64,000 bases of DNA from Vitellaria paradoxa (taxonomy: Eukaryota; Streptophyta; Magnoliopsida; Ericales; Sapotaceae): positions 47,234,034 through 47,298,033 of the forward strand of contig CM034233.1 in NCBI GenBank assembly GCA_019916065.1, written 5' to 3'. Position numbers and translations under genes: made by a program. Positions 21,650-33,549 of this stretch are shown piece by piece. The number at the start of each line of letters is the position of its first letter. The stretch's first letter is position 1. The notes under the pieces were generated by a model. That model searched no databases, was not told the DNA's origin, and worked only from the letters and a program-made list of their open reading frames with translations.

Positions 21650-22985
21650 ACTTGGTTGGATAACAAGGTCAGATGGAGGATTGAGATTTTAGGGAAGATT
21701 GTTTGTTTTGGTTTCAGTTCAAGATGTAGTTCTGAGGGAGTTTCATCAATCCAAGTTTATGGTACATCCCATAGGGACAAAGATGTACCAAGATCTCTGT
21801 CAACAGCTCTTTTGGTTGGGATGAAGAGAAATGTGGTCGAGTTTGTGAGCAACTATTTGACTTACCAACAAATGAAAACAAAGCATCAGAGGCCAGCTGG
21901 GTTGCTTCAGCCATTACCGAGTTCTAAATAAAAGTGGGAGAACATCACAATGGACTTCATTCCTAATTTGCCTAAGTCTTCCAAGAAACATGACACTGTT
22001 TGGGTGGTGATGGATAGGTTAATAAAGTCAACTCACTTCTTGCCAATTTGTTTGACTGTTTTTATGGAGAGTTTGGCTTGGTTCTATATCCGAGAGATTA
22101 TGAGGTTGCATGGAGCTCCGGTTTCAATTATGTCAGATAGAGATCCCCGTTTTACATCACATTGCTGGCAGAGTCTCTAGCAAGCCATAGGTAAGAAGTT
22201 GATGTTCAATACTACTTATCATCCTCAGATAGATGGGAAGTTTAAACATACCATCTAGATCTTAGAGGACATGCTTCGGGCATGTGTACTGAATTTTCAA
22301 GGTAGGTGGGAGGCGCACTTTCCATTGATAGAGTTTCCATGTACCAACAGTTACCAGTCTACTATTGAGATGGTCCCTTATGAAACATTACATATCAGGT
22401 TGTGTAGATCTCCTATCTATTAGGCAGAGGTTCGGAGACAGCCTTGTTGGGACCAAGATAGTTCAAGAAACGATAGAGAAGATCAGAGTATCAAGCAAAG
22501 GCTTGAGATAACATGTAGTTGCCAAAAGAGCTATGCTGACCAGAGACGTAGGACAATGGAGCATGAAGTGGGAGACCATATGTTCTTAAAAGTCTCGCTA
22601 CATAAGGGATAGTTCCAATTTAGCCATAAGGGCAAGTTGTCACCAAGGTTCATTAGGTCATTCGAGGTGTTGGCTTGGGTTGGTGAGGTGGCATGTCATT
22701 TGGCTTTGCCACTGAAATTATCTAGGGTATATACAATGTTCCATGCGTCTATGTTGAGAAAGTTCATTCCCAATCTGTCTCATGTTTTGGATTAGGGAGA
22801 GCTTGAGGTTGATTTTGATGTCTCCTACGAAGTAAAGCCTATGAGGATTGTGGATTCTCATGAGTAGGTTCTTCAAAAGAAGACTATACCTTCACTTTGG
22901 GTACTGTGGAAACATTATGGGAAAGAGGTGTCGGCTTGGGAGCGTGAGCAGGATATGAGTCACCGTTACCCCCGAGTTATTTTCC
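21650..22985 (+). pseudogene. T2 integrase and Tekay-type chromodomain, broken
   Basis: The zinc-binding end (YLTYQQMK, first Cys changed) is followed by the core: MDFIPNLP (Asp), SDRDPRFTS (Asp), and IDGKFKHTI where the catalytic Glu region of relatives reads DGQSERTIQ, so Glu is Lys here. The C-terminal part (GDHMFLKVS, GKLSPRFI, FHASMLRKFIP) leads into a chromodomain ending LWVLWKHYGKEVSAWEREQDM at ~22960. In-frame TAGs at 22178, 22256 and 22865 stand for Gln, and 22421 for Trp. Chromodomains direct insertion to marked chromatin; this one supports the Tekay assignment. Confidence 0.85.
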
Positions 22986-23034
22986 TGATCTTGTTGTATT
23001 TTAATTGTTTAATTTTTGAAGATGAAAATTTTGT

Positions 23035-23047
23035 AAGGAAGAGAGGA
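23035..23047 (+). other. T2 polypurine tract
   Basis: AAGGAAGAGAGGA immediately upstream of the TGTAAGG start of the 3' LTR, the expected plus-strand primer site. Confidence 0.8.
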
Positions 23048-23847
23048 TGTAAGGTTCCAGAATTTTGGAAATATATATTTTAAATTTATTTCAAATTCAT
23101 ATTTTTATTTTTTTATTTGAATCCTTGTTTTATTAAATTTATTTTTAGTGTGACAAGTTTATTTAAATGCTAGCACGTGTAAGTATAGCTAATATTTATC
23201 TATTATGGCATGTGTACATATGTATATGTATGTATCCTTAGTGCTGGGTGCATTTCTATTGGTCAAGAGAAGGGGTGGCTTTCTATTGGGTAAGACAAGG
23301 GGTAGGTTTTATTGGAAGAGATAAGAGGTGCTTGACTTGTGATTGGTTGAAGGGAGAGATGAAAAGCTATTGGTGATTTAGGGTGACAGAAGTAAATGTT
23401 GTATGGGGGAGGCAATAGATGAGGCTTTTGGGGGAACCCTCTTGTGTGGGCATATATAAAGCCCCCCACCCTTAGTCCCTAATTTTTCCCTAGCAACAAA
23501 ATGTGATATAGAAAGAGAGATGTACACTTATAGCCACCGGATGAATTTATAAGATTGTGTGAGAAGAAGAAGAAGAGATTCTCCTGCGATTTCTGGGGCT
23601 GCGCTCGTTTCAAAGCCATGTGTAGCTTGGAGTGAGATCGCTAGATTTACCGAAAGAAGAACCAACTGGAGTTAGTAGTAACGCATTATGCATAGATTAT
23701 TTACACGTATAATGAGGTAGGTGGGGCTTAGTATATATGTTTATGTTTCTTTCATGTCTTTGCAAAATATTGGGTTTGATTATATGTCTATATGCTTGAG
23801 TTGAAAGCTTGAACCATGTATTGATTTTGTTACATGAAATTTAGAAT

Positions 23848-24376
23848 ATCTATACTGGACTATTATACTGTTTTTATATAAAAATCATAGTTAGAGGTTA
23901 AATTAATTTTTATATTTTTACCCATAGACATGTAAAGGAGTATCCAATAAAATTTCATAATTTGTAGAGCTAAATGATTTTTATAAAAATAGTCAAACTT
24001 GACTGTTTAGTTGGGATTTCTACGCTAGAACCAATATATTGTTTTTATATAGATTTAATATTCAAAAGTTGAATTAATTTCTGATGTTTTTACATACGAG
24101 ATTATATATCCAAAGTAATATCTAGTAAAATTTTCACAATTTTTAGAGTAAAAGAAATTTTATAAAAATGGTGAAATTTGACTATTTAGTTTACATTGCT
24201 GCACTGGCACTAGTCCGGTTTTTGGTGTAAAAGGTATACATAGAAGTCGAGTTAATTTTTAACATTTTACATATTAAACTATACATGTAAAATGAGTCTC
24301 CTATAAAAGTTACACAATTTTTGGATCATAAATGAATTTTACAAAAATGGTAAAAATGGACTGTTTTGTGCAGTCT
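23848..24376. repeat. Three ~170-180 bp tandem units in the T2 LTR
   Basis: Units start near 23848, 24018 and 24198. Each has the order: CTAxxCTGG-like head, TTTTTATATA or equivalent, GTTxAATTAATTT, TTTTTACAT, AAAATTTxACAATTTxTAGAG, TTTTATAAAAATGGT and GACTGTTTAGT. The copies have diverged with indels. Confidence 0.75.
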
Positions 24377-25033
24377 TGGAGAGAAACACGCATTTTTTTT
24401 CTCTTAAGATCTTACTAACTGGCTACATGAATAAATTCTAAATTTTGTTTTTATGGAACTAAGGTTAATTCTAACCAGGCTTTTGAATTAATTGAAAATA
24501 TTTTTTTTTTATCTTACATGAATTATCAAATTTTTGTCCAAATCTATTTTTGTCAAGACATGGTTTGATATTAAATTTCACTTATCAAATTAGTCGTATG
24601 TATTTTTGAATATGGTTGTATGAGATTTAATTTGATAGATTTTGTAATAAGAATAATATTTATGGTAGAAACAACGTGAAACTTGGACTCAAATAAACAT
24701 TATATTTCATAAGACTTATAAAGTAAAGAATGAACACAAAGAACATAATTTAGAGATAATCTAGTGTATGATGTGCTGTTGATTAAAGGAAATTAGATTA
24801 GAATTGATTTTTTTTTATGTTGGAGTCATAAAAGGTATTAAAAGAGTGAGTTTTAAAGTCCAAGGTTTAAAAGCCTCAAAACCTGTGCAGGGTGGTTTAG
24901 CATAACCAGTAGGTTAGAAACCTACGAAGTGTATAAACAACTTGCATTGACGTATATTAGAACCAGGACTGCGGCACTAGTTTGCCTACTAAGGTAAGAC
25001 AAGATGGACTAAGACTGCAGGAGTAGGGCCATA

Positions 25034-25210
25034 AGTACATTTGGGGCTATGGGACCAATTGTACCCCATGATTGAGGTCTGGGGATTTGATGAGTACATC
25101 TGGGACTACGGGACCGGTTGTACCCCACAGCTTAGGTTTAGGGATTTGATGAGTACATCTAAGACTACGAGACTAGTTATACGCTATGGCTTAGATCTAA
25201 GGATTTATTT
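25034..25210. repeat. Three 59 bp tandem units in the T2 LTR
   Basis: Units start at 25034, 25093 and 25152, each beginning AGTACATCTGGGACTA (or a variant) and ending GGGATTTGATG. The constant 59-base offset shows a true tandem array. A short open frame across it is a by-product. Confidence 0.85.
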
Positions 25211-25750
25211 TAGGTTTAGTTTAGTGGCCACAGATTAATCTTAGTAGAGTACCTAACCCATAGTATAGTATTGATATATATACACACCGAGATATGAATA
25301 AGATAATGGATGTTATTTTGGCATAAGATTGCTGGAATTATGGCTAAGTAGCTATTTAATTTAAACCAATATGAGATAATATGAAAATTGTGATATTAAT
25401 GTGAAGTTGGTATTGATTAAGTTTTAAATGTTTGCATGATTAAGAAACATATTCTTATATGCTTATTTCTGAGCACACGTGGTTCAGTGCTTACTCCCTA
25501 CAGTTGATCTTGCAAGGGCAGATGTTCGTGGTGGGCTTGTGAGATAGATTAGCTAATCATGATCTATCTTTATATTCATTGATTATTTGAATTACGTTGT
25601 GCATTGAATATTAGTTTTCGGTTCAGGTTTGAGGCATGTTATCTTGTAACCCTATTGTAGCATATATATTAGAACTTTGGAGTATTCAAAATATCGAGTA
25701 CTATATTAATATTAATCGCTTCTGCTCTTATTAGTATTTGATGTATGGTT

Positions 25751-27271
25751 TGATTGGACATCAATTGTTACATATTTATATATTCAAATTACACTTGCAC
25801 ACATCATAAAAAGATATAAAATCTATGTTTTGTGCAGATTCCATCTCCATATCTCCAAAGTGAAATATGTGTTGATTTCAATCACAAAAACAAGAAATTA
25901 AGCTACATTGAGGATGTTGAGAAGAAAGTATGCTGCACAGCACATCAAAAGGATTGAAGCTATTTTAGAAGAAGAAGAAAATTCAGTTGAAATCAATGCA
26001 AAGAGATCAGAATCACTATTCTGGAAATTTCTAGCAGCAGAGGATCATATTCGAATATGGTTTTACTGTATTCGAATATAAGCTTCTTCACAGCAACGAA
26101 TTCCATGTGACCCCAACTTCTCCATGTGATGTAACCTGCAATCCAGGGAGGGCAAATCAGTAAAAAAATATAGGAGAAAGAAGGAGCCATCATGAGTACG
26201 ACATTCGGTTAGAGGAGAGAGAAGAAGGAGAGAAGGAAGAGAGAAGTAGGGAGAGACACACACGCAGAAAAAACACAGAACAGTCGGGGGAAGAGAAATT
26301 CAGTTTTTGTAGAGAGAGTTTTGAGAGAAATGGATTGAGAGTTCATAGTTTTACATTTGAATTTCAATTCGGCATTGGAGTTTTTGGGATTTACATTTTG
26401 AATTCATTTCAATTTCTGTAATCAGATTTTCAGTTCTAAATCCATTAAACTTTCATTTTCAGATTGAAATGTCTTCAATTCAGATTTCCATTTCTGTTTT
26501 TCTTCTTTTTAACATGCTCGGCTAAGTCTTCTTGGGCCAAGGCAAGGGTAATGCCCTTCCAATGAATCTCAAGTGGCCGAACTTCATGAATTTACTTTGA
26601 GCTCTTATGGTTATCAAGTCAATTTGCTAGCTGGGTGTCTTAGAACTCATTGATTCAAGACCCGATTAATCCAAATTTGTATATCCTATTGATGAGTTCA
26701 TAGGTGTTGCTTAACTTAGAACTCTCATGACATTGTTGTATGTGGGTTGCTAGAATTAGAACTCCTATTGTCCTTAAAATAGGTTATGCACATTGAGTGT
26801 TAATCCATGGTTTGTTTCAATTGAAATTAATTTTCTCAAAATCAGTACAAATTGACTTGGTAATTTATACACTCTTGGCACTTGAAATTCATTCGATTGG
26901 TATTAAACTTGTCTTGCTCAACTTTTTTTATCACTTAATCATTTAGTTTAAATTTACTTTGCTTTTAGGAAAACTAGTTCAAAACCATCAACCAACCAAA
27001 TCAGATTTAATTTTCTGTTTCACATTTTTTTGTGAGTTGTAGTTTTGCCAAATTAATCTCCACTTAGAGTCATTCACTTCATTACTCCCTAGATCCCTGT
27101 GGAAATGACCTGGGACTTACCAGTTATTTTGTGCTTCAACCACACCTTGCACTTGGGGGAGAACTTGTCTTGATTTACCTCACTTAACATTTTTTTTTAA
27201 ATTTGAATTGAAAATCTGAATTTTCATCTGAGCTTTTATTTTGGAGTGAGGTAATTAAGTAAGAACAAGCA
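25751..27271 (+). mobile_element. Athila 5' LTR
   Basis: Begins TGATTGGACATCAATTG and ends AAGAACAAGCA. By eye it differs from the 3' LTR by about 13 substitutions and about 17 short indels over ~1.52 kb (near 98% identical). It includes two TATTCGAATA-type palindromes (26049, 26070) and a purine-rich GA tract at 26208-26255. The near identity indicates recent insertion. Confidence 0.95.
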
Positions 27272-27277
27272 CAATTA

Positions 27278-27295
27278 TGGCGCCGTTGCCGGGGA
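27278..27295 (+). other. Athila primer-binding site
   Basis: TGGCGCCGTTGCCGGGGA, six bases inside the 5' LTR end. This is the primer-site sequence reported for Athila/Calypso-type elements (tRNA-Asp). Confidence 0.9.
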
Positions 27296-27623
27296 TCTTT
27301 GAGAAGCAATGGTGTTTTGAGCCTTTGGAGCATTAAATGGCAGTACATCTCACCACCATTTCAACAACAGAGCTGTTTAACTTGTTGGGTAACTTTGGTT
27401 TCATCTCTATTTCTATTTCTTTATAGTCTTGGTTGTTAGTTTAGTTTTAGAACTGTTTGCATCTGAATCCTGAATTTCTGATTTGAAACTGTTTCATCTG
27501 ATATTCGAATACTGCTGCATTTCGCTGCTGTGAGCTGTAGTTGCAATTCTCTGTGAATCAGTAGATGAAATTGTGAAGTTATAAGTTTAGATTGGAGTTT
27601 TGTTTCAGTCTGAATTTCTGTTT
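27296..27623 (+). other. Athila 5' leader
   Basis: About 330 bases between primer site and gag. No coding signal. One ATATTCGAATA palindrome at ~27501. Confidence 0.6.
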
Positions 27624-29914
27624 ATGCTTTTAAGGTCTGGTAAATTTGTTGGAAACAGATCTGAATTGCATTCTCCATCTTCTCTTGCTGAATTGATTGA
27701 ATTTGCTGCATCACATTCACAATCTGAATTTTCTGTTGCACATAGGGATCCACCACCACCTGTTCTGCCGGAAGGAAGTGTTCAAGGAGAGAATGACCAA
27801 ATGGATCAAAACATCCCTTAGACCTCTCCGGGAATATCTTTATCTAGCCTAGACAAACCACTCCATCTTGCATTGTTCTTCCAAATGGACATCAGAATTT
27901 TTATCTTAAACCTGGAACAATTCAGCTTTTACCAACTTTTCATGGCATGGACTCAGAAAATCCTTACATGCATATGAAAGAATTTGAAGATGTTTGTGGA
28001 ACTTGCATGGATAGGAATGTTAATGAGGACATGGTTAGGCTTAAATTATTTCCATTTTCATTGAAAGACAAGGCAAAAATGTGGTTGAATTCACTTGAGC
28101 CTAGATCAATAGGTACTTGGAGAGACATGCAAACAAAATTTTGAAGAAGTATTTTCCTGCAAATAGAACTGTGATTCTTCAACAGCAAATAATGAATTTG
28201 TGTGTAAATCCATTGAAACATTTGCTCAAGCATGGGAAAGATTCAAGGAATTGTTGCAAGCATGTCCACATCATGGTTTTGAATCTTGGAGAATTGTTAA
28301 TTTTTTCCATAATGCATTAACTCCAAATCTGAAAATGTTGGTTGCCACCATGTGTAATGGTGAATTCTATGACAAAACTACTGAAGAGGCTTTACATTTC
28401 TTTGATGCTTTAGCTGAAAACACTAAACAGTGGGAGGTAGTCTCCCATCTTTTTCTGAATTTTCTGACAGATCAAATGATAGAGGAAAGTTCCATCTCAA
28501 TGAGGCAGATGATGTTGGAGCTAGGTTGGCTGCATTGTCAAGAAAGATTGAATGATGGAGCAAAAGAAGCAAACATTGAAGGAGAGTGAAGTGAAGTGTG
28601 TACTGTGTGAAACCGCAGACCACAGGACTGATGATTGCCCAACACTTCCAGCTTTTAAGGAAGTTCTCTATGGTCAAGCAAATCCCACACAAGCTGCAAG
28701 ACCCTTCAATCAAAATCAGGGGATGAACACATATTCACAAGGCCATAGTCCATATTCGAATAACTACAACCCTGGCTACAGAAATCATCCAAACCTTTCT
28801 TGGAAAGCAGAAGCACAGAACCAACAATACCAACCTCAACAAACTGTGCAACCCCAACCATTTCCTTCTCAGCCTTTTCAACCTCAGCAGAATACAAATT
28901 TTAATCAGGCCACTCACAAAAGATCTTTGGAAGACACCTTGCAACAATTTATGCAAGGGCAGATTGGAACCAACAATCAGAATTCTCAAGTTTCAAGAGC
29001 AGACAAATAGGGCCATGGAAGACATCCGAAGTCAATTGTCAAAGCTAACTCAAGCTTCAACCATCAGAGAATCAGGAAAGCTCCATCTCAGCCAAGACCA
29101 AATCCTACAAGCCAAGTTCATTTCAGTGAATCATCTTCATCTGCTGCAAATGAAAATCTGGAGCATGTACAAGCTGTTTCAACATTGAAAAGTGGAAAGC
29201 AAATTGTCAAGCCAGATTACTAAACCACCTGCTGAAAAAATTGAGGAAGAAAATGAGCAAGAAATAATGAAAAATGAAGAGGAAATGCAGTTGAAACAGA
29301 AACTGGACAGCAGAACAGAAAGTGAACAGAAACAGCAATTTAGCACTTCTGAGAAAGAAATCATGTTTCAGAATGAAGAGCAGGAATTGAAGCAAAATGA
29401 AAGACTAATTGGGGACAGCAAGTTGGACAGCAGAAAACTTGAGGAAAAGTAGAATCTGAGCCAAGAAGGGCAGAAAATTTTGATGCAGCCAAAGGAATAT
29501 TCGAATACCAGCAAGCAACATTCGAATAGCAGTAAGCAGCAAATCAGAATCCAGAGAACCGAGCAGGTAGATTCTGAAAATAAAGAGGAAATTTCTGACA
29601 ATAAGAAAAAAATTTCTGAGGAAAATCAGTTTGAAAAGAGTGAAAAAGATTTTGAAAATAAAGAGATTTTGAATAAAACCAAGTTGGACAAATCTGAATT
29701 TGTTCCAAAACTTCCATTTCCACAAAGATTGAACAAAGCCAAGAAAGAGAATTTGAATTCTGACATTTATGAATTGTTCAAACAAGTCAGAATCAATATT
29801 CCCTTACTTGATGCAATTAAACAAAATCCATCCTATGGAAAATTTTTGAAAGATTTGTGTACTGTTAAGAGGAAAATGAATGTGAAAGAAAGAGCATTTT
29901 TGACTAACAAGTGA
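27624..29914 (+). pseudogene. Athila gag, frameshifted
   Basis: An ATG at 27624 (MLLRSGK) fits the start. The retrotransposon gag domain follows: FHGMDSENPYMHMKEFEDV (27940 on), FSLKDKAKMWLNSLEP, then after two close frameshifts (~28143 and ~28199) ETFAQAWERFKELLQACPHHGF and MLVATMCNGEFY. A CCHC zinc knuckle, CVLCETADHRTDDC, is intact at ~28597-28638. Then come a Gln/Pro-rich tract, and a long Glu/Lys/Gln-rich, probably coiled-coil region (29192-29800) with one TAG at ~29450. Frames change about six times. Gag packages the RNA; the fold-bearing parts are all present but not in one frame. Confidence 0.85.
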
Positions 29915-29929
29915 GCTCCATTTTGACAA

Positions 29930-30390
29930 TTTAAAACTCCTCCCAAATATAAAGATCCAGGCTGCCCCACCATAGCCTGCTTAATTGGGAATCAAAGGGT
30001 AGATCAAGCTTTGCTAGATTTAAGTGCAAGTGTCAACCTCTTACCATTCACTGTTTACAAACAGCTGGGGTTGGGAGAACTTAGACCTACTAGGGTGACA
30101 CTACAACTTGCTGATAGGTCAGTTAAAGTCCCTAGGGGTGTGGTTGAGGATATCTTGATTCAAGTGGATCATTTTTACTTTCCAGGTGGACTTTATAGTG
30201 CTAGACACTCAGCCCATTCAAGGAAACCAACCAGCTGTACCTGTTATCCTAGGAAAATCATTTTTGGCCACCTCAAATGCCTTGATCAATTGTAGAACCA
30301 GAGTTATCAAGTTCTCCTTTGGAAACATGACAATTGAGAAAAACATCTTCAAGGTGACCAACAGCCGAGTGATTATGAGAAGGTAGAGGA
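29930..30390 (+). pseudogene. Athila aspartic protease domain
   Basis: GCPTIACLIGNQRVDQALLDLSASVNLLP gives the retropepsin region; the active-site triplet reads D-L-S where Athila relatives usually have D-L-G. It continues YKQLGLGELRPTRVTLQLADRS and, after a frameshift near 30185, DFIVLD and PVILGKSFLATSNALI. It processes the polyprotein in active elements. The Gly-to-Ser change and the frameshift make function doubtful. Confidence 0.8.
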
Positions 30391-30654
30391 AGTTGATTGG
30401 ATTCAAACAACCACTCAAGATCACTTTGATAGAGAGTATTTTGATGACCCTTTGGAGAAAGCCTTAGTGAATAATGAGCAAGTAGATTTCCTAGCTGATT
30501 GTGACTTGGAGAATTGTGGGGGAGGAGAATTTGAGGAAATGAAAAATTCAATGCTATTGGTGAATCAGTGGAGACCATCTGTTGAGTCTTTAGAGCTGCC
30601 CATAGTCAAGCCTCTGTCATTTTTGGACCAGCCACCAAACCTGAGAGAAAACCC

Positions 30655-31790
30655 TTGCTAAGTGACTTGAAGTATGTATTTTTGGGTGAGGGAGAGTCCT
30701 ATCCAGCTGTCATTTCATCTCAGCTGAGTTTGGACCAAGAAAATAGACTTGTGGAAGTCTTGAGGAAGCATAGAGGAGCTTTGGGCTGGACTATAGCAGA
30801 TCTGCAGGGAATAAGTCCATTAATTTGCACTCATAGAATATTTTTGGAGGATGAGGCCAAGCCTATTAGGCAAATGCAAAGGAGACTCAACCCCAACATG
30901 AAAGAGGTTGTTAGAGGGGAGGTAATCAAGCTTTTGGATGCTGGAATTATCTACCCCATCTCAGATTCTAAGTGGGTGAGTCCAACTCAGGTAGTGCCTA
31001 AGAAATCTGGAGTGACTGTGATTAAGAATGAAAAAGAGAAATTAGTTCCAATACGCATCCAAACAGGATGGCGCATGTGCATAGATTATAGAAAGTTGAA
31101 TGCAGTCACAAGGAAAGATCACTTCCCTCTTCCATTCCTAGATCAGGTATTAGAAAGAGTAGCAGGGCATGCATTTTACTGTTTCTTCGATGGTTACTCT
31201 GGGTATAATCAGATTGAGATTGCATTGGAGGATCAGGAAAAGACCACATTCACTTGCCCATTTGGCACATTTGCATATAGGCGTATGCCTTTTGGTCTTT
31301 GCAATGCTCCTGCAACATTTCAGAGATGTATGATGAGTCTGTTTAGTGATTTTGTAGAGAGATTCCTTGAAGTTTTTATGGATGACTTTTCAGTATATGG
31401 CAGTGACTTTGATACATGTTTGGGAAATTTAGAGAAGGTTTTGATTAGATGTGAGGAGAAAAACTTGGTTTTGAACTGGAAAAAATGCCACTTTATGGTA
31501 ACTCATGGAATTGTCCTTGGCCACATGGTGTCTTCTAGGGGGATAGAAGTAGACAAAGCCAAAGTGGAAATTATTCAAAAACTTCCTACCCCTAGATGTG
31601 TTAAGGATATCAGATCATTTCTTGGCCATGCTGGGTTTTATAGAAGGTTCATTGCATCATTCAGTGCCATTGCTAGACCTTTGTGCAACCTTCTATCCCA
31701 GGATGTTCCCTTTGATTGGACACCAGAGTGTCAGGCCTCATTTGATAGACTTAAGAGTTTGCTCACCTCAGCTCCCATATGCAGTCACCA
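30655..31790 (+). pseudogene. Athila reverse transcriptase, long open frame
   Basis: An uninterrupted stretch of about 380 codons. Landmarks: YVFLGEGESYP near the start, GWRMCIDYRKLNA (residues 138-150), CFFDGYSGYNQI with catalytic Asp179, MPFGLCNAPATFQ, and FMDD at residues 241-244; all three catalytic Asp are present. The connection domain (IRSFLGHAGFYRRFI) follows. The first codon is TTG inside the polyprotein; the preceding sequence (ending at 30661 in another frame) shows that pol continues upstream across a frameshift at ~30650. A frameshift at ~31785 separates it from RNase H. RT is the best preserved domain here. Confidence 0.92.
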
Positions 31791-32324
31791 GACTGGACTT
31801 TACCATTTGAAATCATGTGTGATGCTAGTGATTGTGCCATTGGTGCAGTGCTAGGACAGAGGAGGGATAGGAGGCCATATGTATTGTACTATGCTAGCAA
31901 AACCCTTAGTGAAGCATAAAGGAATTACAATACTACTGAGAAGGAGTTGCTAGCAGTAGTATATGCCTTGGACAAGTTCAGATCATACTTGGTAGGTTCC
32001 CATGTCATAGTATACACTGACCATGCTGCTTTGAAGTATCTCTTGACCAAACCTGATGCTAAGCCTAGACTTATTAGATGGATTCTCCTGCTTCAAGAAT
32101 TTGATTTAGAAATCAAGAACAAAAAGGGAGTTGAAAATGTAGTTGCTGATCACCTTTCTAGACTCCCACATCAGGATTTAGCATCTTTTGATTCTCCCAT
32201 CAATGAGACATTCCCTGATGAGCAGTTGTTCCACATAGACTCTTCTGAGGTACCTTGGTTTGCAGATATAGCCAACTACCTAGCTTCAGGTATTGTGCCC
32301 TTCTCATTGGACCATGTTAGATAA
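31790..32324 (+). pseudogene. Athila RNase H
   Basis: Encodes CDASDCAIGAVLGQR (Asp), ASKTLSEA followed by TAA at ~31918 (Gln expected), then [23 protein letters not shown] (Glu), [12 protein letters not shown] (Asp), and the [10 protein letters not shown] end. The catalytic residues are all kept; one stop and the upstream frameshift break it. Confidence 0.85.
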
Positions 32325-33549
32325 GAAAAAGTTTTTCAGGAATGTGAGGCACTTTTTCTGGGATGATCCATATCTGTTTAAGTATTGCTCAGATCAGGTC
32401 ATAAGGAGATGCATACCCGAGAGTGAAGCCCAGAGTGTCATTAGTTTTTGTCATACTCTTGCATGTGGAGGTCATTTTTCAGCTAGGAAGACAGTGGCAA
32501 AGATTTTACAGAGTGGATTGTTTTGGCCTACCATGTTTAGGGATGTGCATGCCTTTTGTGTTGCTTGTGATAGGTGTCAAAGGCTTGGTAAGATCACTAG
32601 GAGAAACATGATGCCACTTCACCCCATTTATGTGCTTGATATCTTTGATTGTTGGGGTATGGATTTTATGGGACCATTTGTGAATTCATTTGGCAATGAG
32701 TATATCTTAGTGGCAGTGGATTATGTTTCAAAGTGGGTAGAAGCCATACCAACTAGGACCAATGACCACAAGGTAGTGATAAAATTTTTGAAGGAAAATG
32801 TGTTTTTAAGATTTGGAATGCCAAAGGCCATGATAAGTGATAGGGGAACACATTTTTGCAATAGACATGTTGGTCTTTTGATGAAGAAGTATGGGGTGTT
32901 ACACAAGGTTGGAACATCTTACCACCCCCAAACAAGTGGACAAGCTGAATTAGCTAATAGGGAAATCAAAAGAATCATTGAAAAAACAGTGAACCCCACA
33001 AGAAAAGATTGGTCTTTGAAATTGGTGGATGCACTGTGGGCTTATAGGACTGCATTCAAGACTATCCTAGGCATGTCTCCTTATAGGTTAGTGTATGGAA
33101 AAGCTTGTCATCTTCCTGTGGAACTTGAACACAAGGCCTATTGGGCAGTGAAATACTTCAATGAAAACATCACTGAATCTGGTTGTCAGAGAAAATTGCA
33201 ACTAAATGAGCTTGAGGAGATTAGGAATGATGCATATGAGAATGCTAAGATCACCAAGGATAGAGTGAAGAAATGGCATGATACACATATCCTCAAAATA
33301 GAGTTGTTTGTGGGTCAAAAGGTTTTGTTGTATGACTCAAGGTTACACTTGTTTCCCGGGAAGTTGAAGTCAAGATGGAGTGGTCCATATGTGATTCAGA
33401 ACATCACTGAGTTTGGGGCTGTTGACATTCAAAATCCAATCTCCAAGAATGTTTTTAGAGTGAATGGATAGAGATTGAAAGAGTATCATGAGAATTTTGT
33501 TGCTGAAGTAGACAGTTGGGATCTCGAAGATCCCCCAAATTCTGTTTGA
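32293..33549 (+). pseudogene. Athila integrase, open over 392 codons
   Basis: The open stretch 32293-33471 holds the zinc-binding pattern (H54, H61, C92, C95) and the catalytic triad D124 (GMDFM), D183 (ISDRG), E219 (GQAEL), which is DD35E spacing. The C-terminal domain ([11 protein letters not shown]) follows. Real integrase similarity begins at about 32318; the earlier residues are in another frame from RNase H, so a frameshift lies near 32320. A TAG at 33469-33471, where CAG (Gln) is expected, is followed by 26 further matching codons to 33549. No chromodomain is present, as usual for Athila. Confidence 0.92.

Larger units (their letters stand above)
19745..25750 (+). mobile_element. Tekay-like gypsy retrotransposon T2, main part (gag missing)
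   Basis: Order on the plus strand: protease, RT, RNase H, integrase with chromodomain, polypurine tract, 3' LTR. No gag or 5' LTR is recognisable upstream of 19745. The 3' LTR is interrupted at 25750 by the Athila element and resumes at 39232-39294. Many in-frame stops, a changed RT catalytic residue and the missing 5' half make this a defective copy. Confidence 0.85.
23048..25750 (+). mobile_element. T2 3' LTR, first 2.7 kb
   Basis: Begins TGTAAGGTTCCAG directly after the polypurine tract. A promoter-like TATATAAAG lies at ~23453 with a transcribed-leader-like segment after it. Two internal tandem repeats are present (23848-24376 and 25034-25210). The LTR is cut at GGTT (25747-25750) by the Athila element and its last ~63 bases, ending GGGGCATGACA, lie at 39232-39294. 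Total length ~2.77 kb without the insertion. Confidence 0.85.

Noticed and set aside
25041..25238. 65-codon frame in the T2 LTR
   Set aside because: Encoded by the 59 bp tandem array; not multiple-of-three periodic and inside an LTR.
23048..25750. Possibility that 14836-16344 is the matching 5' LTR of T2
   Set aside because: The start, promoter region and repeats do not match the 3' LTR by eye; the two are different LTR families.
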